Source: Gp13-AA77 sp036521995 (lineage in GTDB: Bacteria; Acidobacteriota; Terriglobia; UBA7540). Taken from it: a stretch of 7,988 nt of DNA. Made by a program: the position numbers and the translations under genes. The notes beneath the pieces are model-generated. The model did no database searches, was not told where the DNA came from, and was given only the letters and a program-made list of their open reading frames with translations. The DNA is taken from NCBI GenBank assembly GCA_036521995.1, contig DATDGR010000357.1, positions 1 through 7,988 on the forward strand. Reading direction: 5' to 3'. Of the stretch, positions 1 to 5,945 are shown one piece after another; position 1 is the first letter of the stretch; the number at the start of each line of letters is the position of its first letter.

Positions 1-134
1 CCATACGTCCCCCTGTCAACGCTTCGTCGCCGCCCTCGCGAGCGGCTCCGCATGACTCGGGGCCGGTGTGGGTCGCTAATCCTTCACCGTATGACTCTTT
101 CATTCACTACACCTCGCCGGTTTAACCGGCGCAC
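1..134 (-). mobile_element. 5' end of a group II intron (partial, runs off the left edge)
   Basis: On the minus strand this segment begins at base 134 with GTGCG, the consensus 5' terminus of group II introns. An inverted repeat follows at once (131-115, 8-bp arms round one base) in the place of the short 5'-terminal helix seen in introns such as Ll.LtrB, which begins GUGCGCC. Further in are short complementary segments (for example CGGTG with CACCG around 91-66) consistent with the start of domain I. No reverse transcriptase/maturase is visible, because it would lie beyond base 1. The 5' exon is the sequence from base 135 upward, so the intron is antisense to the propeller gene and touches its ribosome binding site. 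The call rests on the terminus, the helix and a second intron end in the same orientation at the other edge; domain I is too incomplete for certainty. Confidence 0.62.
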
Positions 135-140
135 AAGGAG
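135..140 (+). promoter_or_regulatory. Ribosome binding site of the propeller gene
   Basis: AAGGAG lies six bases before the ATG at 147 and fixes that start. Its first base directly adjoins the inferred group II intron 5' end at 134, so everything upstream of the Shine-Dalgarno sequence in this window appears to be intron sequence rather than the gene's own leader. Confidence 0.8.
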
Positions 141-146
141 ACCAAA

Positions 147-1331
147 ATGTCCATAGCGAGAAAGTGGCAAATTTCTGTAGTGTTAGCGGCGCTGTGCCTG
201 TGTGCGCCAGGGTCGTTACTTGCGCAGACCTCCGCCACGCTTTTCGGCGGGGGCCCCAGCGGAATGAGTAGTTCTGTGAACTGGTCCGAGTTCGGCTTTA
301 TCCCGTCCGGAGGCAGGTTCAACCCTCGCGAGCGGACGCTCTCGCCCGGCAACGCCCACCAGCTGCACAAGCTGTGGTCCTTCTTTACCGGCTGCTCCGG
401 GTCGCTCTGCGGGGGCTCCTCGGCGACGGTGGCCAATGGGGTGGTCTACGTCGGCTCCTATGACGGCAATGTCTACGCCCTCAACGCCGCCACCGGCGCG
501 AAACTGTGGTCCTTCCTCACGGGCGGCAAAGTGTTCTCATCGCCGGCGGTGGCCAACGGGGTGGTCTACGTTGGCTCGAACGACCAAAACGTGTACGCCC
601 TCAACGCCGCTACCGGGGCCGAGCTCTGGTCCTACACCACCGGCTACGACGTGGTCTCGTCGCCGGCGGTGGTCAACGGAATGGTCTACATCGGCTCCGA
701 GGATGGCAGCGTGTACGCGCTCAACGCCGCCACCGGGGCAAAGCTGTGGTCCTCCAGCACTCACCTCGTCGTTGATTCGTCGCCTGCGGTGGCCAACGGG
801 GTGGTCTACGTCGGCTCCGACGACGGCAACCTTTACGCCCTCAACGCCGCCACTGGGGCCAAGCTGTGGTCCTTCTTCACACCCGGCGACGTATACTCGT
901 CGCCTGCGGTGGCCAGCGGGGTGGTCTACTTCGGCTCCGAGGACAGCAACGTGTATGCCCTCAACGCCGCCACCGGGGCCGAGCTGTGGTCCTACACCAC
1001 CGGGGACTATGTGAATTCGTCGCCGGCGGTGGCATACGGAATAGTCTACGTCGGTTCCATCGACCGCAACGTGTACGCCCTCAACGCCGCCACCGGGTCC
1101 AAGCTGTGGTCCTACACCACCGACGAAATCGTGTTGTCGTCGCCTGCGGTGGCCGACGGGGTGGTTTACATCGGCTCCGAGGACGACAACGTGTACGCCC
1201 TCAACGCCGCCACTGGGGCCAAGCTGTGGTCCTTCCATACCGGCAACCAGGTGTTCTCGTCGCCGACGGTTGTCAACGGGGTGGTCTACGTGGGCTCCGG
1301 AGACGTTAAGATGTACGCGTTCGGGCTATGA
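147..1331 (+). CDS. Secreted PQQ-type (BamB-like) eight-bladed beta-propeller protein
   Basis: A 394-residue exported protein. Residues 1-26 form a signal peptide (basic RKW near the start, hydrophobic core, probable cut after LLA26). Residues 27-70 are a Gly/Ser-rich linker. From residue 91 there are seven complete 40-residue repeats with the PQQ/BamB-type pattern GSxDxNVYALNAATGAxLWS, then a final partial repeat ending in KMYAFGL. The N-terminal stretch LHKLWSFFTG looks like the missing last strand of that partial repeat. The whole would close as an eight-bladed propeller by the usual N/C 'velcro' arrangement. C82 and C89 might form a disulfide. Quinone-binding or catalytic residues are not evident, and in this superfamily many members are scaffolds or binding proteins, so no enzyme activity is assigned. 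The start is fixed by AAGGAG. No operon partner is visible. Confidence 0.87.
   Translation: MSIARKWQISVVLAALCLCAPGSLLAQTSATLFGGGPSGMSSSVNWSEFGFIPSGGRFNPRERTLSPGNAHQLHKLWSFFTGCSGSLCGGSSATVANGVVYVGSYDGNVYALNAATGAKLWSFLTGGKVFSSPAVANGVVYVGSNDQNVYALNAATGAELWSYTTGYDVVSSPAVVNGMVYIGSEDGSVYALNAATGAKLWSSSTHLVVDSSPAVANGVVYVGSDDGNLYALNAATGAKLWSFFTPGDVYSSPAVASGVVYFGSEDSNVYALNAATGAELWSYTTGDYVNSSPAVAYGIVYVGSIDRNVYALNAATGSKLWSYTTDEIVLSSPAVADGVVYIGSEDDNVYALNAATGAKLWSFHTGNQVFSSPTVVNGVVYVGSGDVKMYAFGL
417..1328 (+). repeat. Seven and a half tandem 120-bp coding repeats
   Basis: Units begin at 417, 537, 657, 777, 897, 1017, 1137 and 1257 (the last is 72 bp), all exactly in phase with the reading frame. The block from 'TACGCCCTCAACGCCGCC' to 'CTGTGGTCC' is nearly unchanged at DNA level in every unit, while the bases encoding residues 30-40 of each unit vary. 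That points to recent unit duplication or gene conversion. Its periodicity also opens long meaningless frames on both strands. Confidence 0.95.
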
Positions 1332-1438
1332 CGCCTCTTGTGGTGCGCAGAAATCCGTCCGGTTTCGCGGGTGGCGACGACATCGATTCCCGTGTCGTCG
1401 ACACCTGAAAATCGAGTACGCGAGCGAATGCCCACACG

Positions 1439-1468
1439 GGCGCATACATACAAGGCAATGTATGCGCC
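1439..1468. terminator. Strong hairpin downstream of the propeller gene, possible terminator
   Basis: Perfect 11-bp arms GGCGCATACAT (1439-1449) and ATGTATGCGCC (1458-1468) enclose an 8-base loop, 107 bp after the propeller stop. There is no T-run on either side (it is followed by GCCCCC), so it is not a classic Rho-independent terminator. It may instead slow RNA decay or be a protein site. A smaller near-perfect palindrome, GTGTCGTCGACAC, lies at 1392-1404. The rest of 1332-1500 shows no gene. Confidence 0.35.
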
Positions 1469-1504
1469 GCCCCCTTCGAATTTCTGGGGCTTCCCGTGCG
1501 CTTG

Positions 1505-1739
1505 TATCTTGATTTTGTGTTACAAACCTTTCGGGTTGGGGCTTCGTGGGTTCGGCGGGTAGGCCGTTCTGCGCTGAGGCCCGGTCTTGTGCCGAGAGCC
1601 TGTCGAGTAGATAGGCCCCCCGCCCTCTTCTCTCAAGCCGAGGAGAATCTGAGGCCTTTAGAGCCTGTGTTCGCAAGCTCGACTGGAGAGGGCTCAGGGT
1701 CGGGGAGCCGCAACCCGAGCCTAACCCCAGGAGGTTGTC
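1505..1739 (+). ncRNA. Candidate IS110 bridge RNA region
   Basis: IS110 elements of the IS621 type carry a bridge RNA in the non-coding leader before the transposase, with separate loops that pair to donor and target DNA. This leader has no convincing coding frame but several hairpins. GCCTGT/ATAGGC (1598-1616) has a 7-base loop and one G-U pair. GCCCTCT (1622-1628) pairs with AGAGGGC (1687-1693), enclosing a smaller AGGC/GCCT hairpin at 1652-1666. A further GGCTC/GAGCC hairpin lies near 1691-1709. The succession of stem-loops suits a bridge RNA, but the loops have not been matched to element ends, and GC-rich DNA folds readily. The ends given are approximate. Confidence 0.38.
1729..1734 (+). 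promoter_or_regulatory. Ribosome binding site of the IS110 transposase
   Basis: A full AGGAGG lies five bases before the ATG at 1740 and decides that start. It also marks where the structured leader ends. Confidence 0.85.
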
Positions 1740-2762
1740 ATGGACAAGCTTGATTTTTCGGGAATTGAAGTGAGTGCCCAGGAATTGGTGGTGGCCCTGC
1801 AGCGCGAGGGAAAACGGAAGGACTTGAAGACGTTCCCCAATACCGCCGGCGGGCACCAAGCCTTGATCCGGCATCTGAGTTGTCCGGGGCGCACGGTTCG
1901 GGTGGTTCTGGAATCGACGGGTCTCTACGGGTTGGACTTGGCCCTGGCCCTGCGGCGGGCAGAGATCGAAGTGATGATCGCCAATCCACGCGCCGTGCGT
2001 CACTTTGCCCAAGCCTTGATGCAACGCAGCAAGAACGATCGGCTCGACGCCTGGGTGTTGCTGGAATTCGCGGCCCGCATGCCCTTCCAAGCCTGGCAGC
2101 CGCCAGCCGCTCCTGCCCTGCAGTTACACGCACTGGCCCGGCGTCTGCAGGCGCTCACCGAGATGCAGGCCGCGGAGAAGAGTCGTCTGGATGCCCTCCA
2201 GGCCACCGATACCACCCCGCCCGCCTTGCGCCGGGACTTGCAGCGCAGTTTGCGCTCGCAGCGCCGAGCACGGGCCCCCCTTTCGGGCGAGGCCTACAAG
2301 ATCATTCAGCGGGACCCTGGTCTCAAGCTCCGCTTCGATCTGCTGGTCAGCGCCCACGGCAGCATCGCCGCTACCAGCGCCATCCAAATCCTGGCCGAGC
2401 TGGCGGTGCTCTCGCCGGACTTCCAGGTACGGCAATGGGTAGCCTACGCCGGCCTCGATCCACGCGAATGCACCTCGGGTTCCTCGCTGCACAAGAAGGC
2501 CCGCATCAGCAAAGCCGGCAACGCCCACTTGCGCCGTGCCCTTTACATGCCCGCCCTGGTGGCCATTCGCCATCAGCCTCACCTGCGCGCCTTTTATCAG
2601 CACCTCCGCGCCCAAGACAAACCCAAGATGGTGGCCCTCATCGCCGTCATGCGCAAACTGCTCCACGCCATCTATGGCATGTTCAAACATCACCAGCCCT
2701 TTGACGGCGCCAAGATCTATCGTCTCCCCGATCAGCCGATTTCCACAGCGGCGGCCGCGTGA
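1740..2762 (+). CDS. IS110-family transposase (DEDD recombinase)
   Basis: A 340-residue protein, normal length for the family. The N-terminal RuvC-like DEDD domain covers about residues 5-155, a central helical region follows, and the C-terminal Transposase_20 domain covers about 195-315. Visible motifs are GIEVS (8-12), VVLESTGLYG (with E58), NPRAVRHFAQAL (82-93), SKNDRLDAW (with D100 and D103), the YAGLDPR segment (236-242), SGSS (246-249, containing the expected catalytic serine) and RISKAGNAHLRRALYMPA (255-272). The family norm for the first motif is GIDVS, so the first metal-binding aspartate is glutamate (E10). The usual GIG hairpin near residue 207 reads HGSIAA. These changes may weaken activity, but the frame is intact. 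With its RNA guide it would cut and rejoin DNA without target duplication. It is convergent with the permease gene. Confidence 0.93.
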   Translation: MDKLDFSGIEVSAQELVVALQREGKRKDLKTFPNTAGGHQALIRHLSCPGRTVRVVLESTGLYGLDLALALRRAEIEVMIANPRAVRHFAQALMQRSKNDRLDAWVLLEFAARMPFQAWQPPAAPALQLHALARRLQALTEMQAAEKSRLDALQATDTTPPALRRDLQRSLRSQRRARAPLSGEAYKIIQRDPGLKLRFDLLVSAHGSIAATSAIQILAELAVLSPDFQVRQWVAYAGLDPRECTSGSSLHKKARISKAGNAHLRRALYMPALVAIRHQPHLRAFYQHLRAQDKPKMVALIAVMRKLLHAIYGMFKHHQPFDGAKIYRLPDQPISTAAAA

Positions 2763-2829
2763 GACTCTTAAAGAGAAAAGATTCCTTGACCTTCAAAAGA
2801 GAAAAATCTCTTTCTAATGAAGAGAGAAT
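2763..2829. other. AT/purine-rich IS tail with short hairpin
   Basis: Between the transposase stop and the permease stop lie 67 bp that are strikingly AG-rich compared with the GC-rich surroundings. They contain two similar tracts (AAAGAGAAAAGATT near 2769 and AAAGAGAAAAATCT at 2796) and a small palindrome CTCTTAAAGAG (2765-2775). This is the likely right end of the IS and the shared 3' region of two convergent genes. Confidence 0.5.
2796..2813. terminator. Short A/T-rich hairpin between convergent genes
   Basis: AAAGAGA and TCTCTTT form a perfect 7-bp stem round AAAA. It is flanked by A-rich and T-rich bases on its two sides, so it could act weakly as a terminator for both convergent genes. 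The stem is low in GC and the T-run is short, hence the modest confidence. Confidence 0.3.
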
Positions 2830-5478
2830 CTACTCGTATCGCAGCGCGACCATGGGATCCACGCTCATGGCGCGGCGCGCCGGAATGAGACATGCCGTCA
2901 CCGCGACGGCGAGCAGAAGAGCGCCGACGGCGGCAAACGTGAACGGATCCAGCGGGCGGACCCCATAAAGAAGGCTAGCGAGGCCGCGCGTGACGCCGAA
3001 CGCCGCCGCCGCACCGAAGATTCCTCCGCCGATCGCGAGCAGAAATCCCTCTTTCACCACCAGGTTCAGCACTTGCTGACGCTGCGCGCCCAGCGCCATG
3101 CGCACGCCGATCTCCTTCGTCCGGCGCCCGACCTCATAAGAAAGCAAGCCGTACAGACCGATGCAAGCCAGGACCAGGGCGAGCAGGCCAAAGAAGCTGG
3201 AAAGCTTGGCCACGAGCCTCTCCTGTAGCAACAATTGATCGATGCGTTCGGCTTGCGTGGCGATGTCAAAGATGGGCAGGTTCTCGCCGGCCTGGTTGAC
3301 GATGTCGCGCACCAGCGGGATCAGGACGGCGGTTGAGGTGGTGGTGCGCAATTCAAAGCTGGCGCCGCCGCCGGTAAGCGGTTCGTACATGGCCGGGTGG
3401 ACTTCGCGCCGCAAGTCAGCGTACTTGGTACTGCCCACCACGCCGACGACCTGGTAGCCAGGCGGTTTAGGGGTTTTGCGCGGCTCATCGCCCTCGGATT
3501 CGTCCAGATGAACGCCCAACGCGTTCTGCTTGCCGAGATAGCGTTTGGCGAACTCCTCATTCACCAGCACCGGGATGGGAGCGCCCATGCTGTTTGGGGA
3601 CGCCGATTTTGCTGGCGGAGCTGCCGGCGCGCTCGAGGAACCCGCCTTACTGGCAGCTTCCTCCGCCGCTCTTTCCGCTGCCTGCGTTACTGCCGCGCTC
3701 GCGAAGTCGGCGGCGCTGAACATCCGCCCGGCCAGAAGTCCAATGTGCAAGGTGGAGAAAAAGCGCGGTCCAACTGCGAGCATATCCGACTCCACACTCG
3801 ACTTCTCCGGCTGGCCGGGAAGATGGATGTCCGTAGCCCATAACGAGCCGCTCAACAGCGCGTCCGACGAATAGCTGGCTGAGACGACGCCGGGCAGGGC
3901 GGCGAAGCGATCCTGCAGGTCGCGATAGAGGTTGTCAATCTGCGCGTCCTTGTAGCCGGAGAGCGTCGGATCGATTCCGAACAGCACGATGTTCTGGGTA
4001 TCAAAGCCGGGATTGATGTCGCGGAGGTTCTTGAGCGTTCGAACCAGCAGGCCTGCGCCGATCAGCACGACGATGGAGAGCGCCATCTGCCCCACCACCA
4101 GCACTCCACCCAGATGAAGGCGCCGTCCGAGGCGCCTGGCGCTGCGAACCTGCGTGGGTGCGCCTTTGAGCGCGGGCGTCAGATCAAGCCGCGTGCTGCG
4201 CAATGCCGGCGCCAGTCCAAACAGGATTCCGGTTAGGACTGACGCCAGAATCGTGAACGTCATTACGCGCCAGTCCGGCGCCACGGTGAAGCCGAAAGGC
4301 CGGTCCGGGTTAGTCGCCACCAGGGCCATGATGGAATGCACGCCCCAATAGGCAATAAACACTCCCAGTGCGCCGCCAGCCACCGAAAGCATCACGCTCT
4401 CCGTCAGCAATTGACGCAACATTCGCGGCCGGCTCGCGCCCAGCGACAGTCGCACCGCGATTTCCTTCTGACGCGCCGAGGCGCGCGCCAGCGTGAGCCC
4501 GGCAAGGTTGGCACAGGCAATCAGCAGGACAAAACCGACCGCCGACATCAGAACATAAAGCAGCGTGGAGAGCATTCCCCTCTGCCCGCTCAGGCCTTGC
4601 TGCGCCGAGCTGAGGATAATCTCCGGGTTGTCCTCTGGCTTCGACAGCGGCTTTTCGCCATGAAGCATCTGGTTGCGGAAAATTGAAGTGGCGGCGGCCT
4701 GCCCCTGCTTCATCGATACGCCGTCCTTCAAACGGCCCAGGATCACCAGCCACCAGCTCTGGGTGTCGGTCATCTCCGAGGCGCGCAGCCATCGCACCCG
4801 GAGAGCCGGCAGTTGGGCCAGCGTGAGGAAGAAGTCCTGCGTCTTGCCGGCCGCCAGGTTTGTGAAGTGAGGGTCAGTCACGCCCACGATGCTGAATGCC
4901 GTGCCGTTCAGCTTGACGGTGCGGCCTAGGGCGGAGCGTTCGGCGCCAAACGCTTTCTGCCAATACGCATAGCTCAGCACGATGGCGGGCGGCGCTGAGG
5001 AAGAGTCATCGGCAGGACCGAGTGGCCGGCCCAAGGCAGTTCCTACGCCGGCCGTCGAGAAGAAATCGCCCGTGACTAGCTCGCCGCGCGCCATGTTCGG
5101 GGATCCATTGCCGCTGAGGACCACTTGCATCGGTCCGGCAATGGCCGTCATGCCGGAGAAGGTGGTAGCCTGCTTTCGCATGGCGTCAAAAAGCGGAAAA
5201 GAAAACGAGCATCCGGAATGGTCGCCCTGGTTGCTGCAATCACCAAAGCTGCTATAGCCGTGATACTTGGGATCGGTGTGCGCCTTCCAGGAGAAAACCG
5301 CGAGCCGCTCCGGGTCGCGTACCGGGATTGAACGCAGCATGACGGCGTCGATCAGGCTGAAGATGGCGGTGTTGGCGCCGATGCCAAGCGCGAGCGTCAA
5401 AATCGCGACGATCGTGAAACCCGGCGACTTGCCCAGCATCCGAAGGCCGTAGCGAGCGTCCTGCCAAAATGTCTCCAT
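2830..5478 (-). CDS. ADOP-type ABC transporter permease (duplicated MacB/FtsX)
   Basis: An 882-residue inner-membrane protein, typical of the acidobacterial duplicated orphan permeases. It contains two MacB_PCD plus FtsX modules in tandem. Predicted membrane segments lie near 20-44, 304-330, 361-386, 404-426, 457-480, 756-780, 811-832 and 846-866. The periplasmic core domains are about 45-300 and 481-755. The paired FtsX signatures are visible as RQKEIAVRLSLGAS (336-349) and RRTKEIGVRMALGA (785-798). Residues 594-633 form an Ala/Ser/Pro-rich linker inside the second periplasmic domain that looks like an insertion. C81 and C90 lie in the first periplasmic domain. No ATPase or membrane-fusion partner is adjacent, in keeping with 'orphan' members. 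MacB relatives move peptides, lipids or antibiotics or transmit force across the envelope; the substrate here is unknown. The start is set by AGGAGG at 5490-5485. Confidence 0.93.
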   Translation of the reverse strand: METFWQDARYGLRMLGKSPGFTIVAILTLALGIGANTAIFSLIDAVMLRSIPVRDPERLAVFSWKAHTDPKYHGYSSFGDCSNQGDHSGCSFSFPLFDAMRKQATTFSGMTAIAGPMQVVLSGNGSPNMARGELVTGDFFSTAGVGTALGRPLGPADDSSSAPPAIVLSYAYWQKAFGAERSALGRTVKLNGTAFSIVGVTDPHFTNLAAGKTQDFFLTLAQLPALRVRWLRASEMTDTQSWWLVILGRLKDGVSMKQGQAAATSIFRNQMLHGEKPLSKPEDNPEIILSSAQQGLSGQRGMLSTLLYVLMSAVGFVLLIACANLAGLTLARASARQKEIAVRLSLGASRPRMLRQLLTESVMLSVAGGALGVFIAYWGVHSIMALVATNPDRPFGFTVAPDWRVMTFTILASVLTGILFGLAPALRSTRLDLTPALKGAPTQVRSARRLGRRLHLGGVLVVGQMALSIVVLIGAGLLVRTLKNLRDINPGFDTQNIVLFGIDPTLSGYKDAQIDNLYRDLQDRFAALPGVVSASYSSDALLSGSLWATDIHLPGQPEKSSVESDMLAVGPRFFSTLHIGLLAGRMFSAADFASAAVTQAAERAAEEAASKAGSSSAPAAPPAKSASPNSMGAPIPVLVNEEFAKRYLGKQNALGVHLDESEGDEPRKTPKPPGYQVVGVVGSTKYADLRREVHPAMYEPLTGGGASFELRTTTSTAVLIPLVRDIVNQAGENLPIFDIATQAERIDQLLLQERLVAKLSSFFGLLALVLACIGLYGLLSYEVGRRTKEIGVRMALGAQRQQVLNLVVKEGFLLAIGGGIFGAAAAFGVTRGLASLLYGVRPLDPFTFAAVGALLLAVAVTACLIPARRAMSVDPMVALRYE

Positions 5479-5482
5479 CTCT

Positions 5483-5490
5483 CACCTCCT
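5483..5490 (-). promoter_or_regulatory. Ribosome binding site of the ADOP permease
   Basis: On the minus strand AGGAGGTG precedes the ATG at 5478, leaving six bases between the AGGAGG core and the start. It selects this ATG, which is immediately followed by the ADOP N-terminal pattern of WQDARYGLRML. Confidence 0.85.
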
Positions 5491-5932
5491 CGTTACTAAT
5501 ACGGTCGACCATCCGATTGGTTAGCGCATCGCCGCCGAAAATCGCTAAGCCTGCAGACGTCCATTATGAACTTGTTTCATGAACCTGCTTCAGCAGAGGC
5601 ACGAGCCCATCGGCCCTCACACTTTGTGCCAGGACTTGAGGACGTACGCTCGACAGCCTCGGCCGAATTTCTGAAACCGGTCCGCCTTCGCGTTGAACCC
5701 AGCCGCAGCCAGCGGTCGATGAGTACCAGAACCGCGGGACGCGGCGATTCCAGATTATCCCACTCCCTTCCTGGTGATACTGCATCTAAAGTACTGCAGG
5801 GTACTGGAAGGTTTCTGGGACCAGCGGGTCCTAACCTCCTGTCTGTTCAAATAGATAGCTGATACAGCCTGAACGCCCAAAGGGATAGCAGATGAGGAAC
5901 TGTCCCAAAACTGCCGCGCCTGAGTCACAGTG

Positions 5933-5939
5933 AAAGGGG
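5933..5939 (+). promoter_or_regulatory. Probable ribosome binding site of the original sigma gene
   Basis: AAAGGGG ends six bases before a TTG at 5946. That TTG opens a frame starting with acidic ILDIDIDPGPDEE, plausible for the poorly conserved N-terminus of an RpoD-type protein. The later ATG at 5980 has no good site and is in another frame. Confidence 0.45.
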
Positions 5940-5945
5940 CGAACC

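Larger units (their letters stand above)
1500..2829 (+). mobile_element. IS110-family insertion sequence (ends approximate)
   Basis: The element consists of a structured non-coding leader, one DEDD-type transposase and a short tail. IS110 elements usually lack terminal inverted repeats and target duplications, so the exact ends cannot be read from one copy. The left limit is set near the start of the structured leader and the right limit just before the permease stop codon. It sits between two convergent genes and interrupts neither. The transposase frame is complete, so the copy is not grossly broken, though one catalytic residue differs from the family norm. Confidence 0.55.
5479..5945. other. 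Intergenic region between divergent permease and sigma genes
   Basis: These 467 bp separate two divergent genes, and promoters for both should lie here. I see no coding frame with a ribosome binding site and no tRNA. Small palindromes occur: GGTCGACC near 5503-5510 upstream of the permease, and CTGCTTCAGCAG (5585-5596). A weak sigma-70-like pair may lie near 5842-5870 (CTGTTC ... GATACA) upstream of the sigma gene, but I cannot defend it against chance. No PadR-type regulator, often found near ADOP genes, is present. Confidence 0.5.

Noticed and set aside
436..1309. Several long open frames on both strands inside the propeller gene
   Set aside because: They are by-products of the GC-rich in-phase 120-bp repeats. 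They show repetitive Arg/Pro/Ser or Gly/Val content and have no ribosome binding sites.
417..1328. Possible CRISPR or satellite array
   Set aside because: The units are 120 bp, in frame, without spacers, and encode propeller blades.
1326..2133. Minus-strand open frames across the IS leader and transposase start
   Set aside because: They overlap a well-supported transposase with AGGAGG, match no recognisable family and have poor composition.
2830..5478. Many open frames on the plus strand opposite the permease
   Set aside because: The permease is supported along its whole length by membrane segments and FtsX motifs, and the antisense frames are GC-driven shadows.
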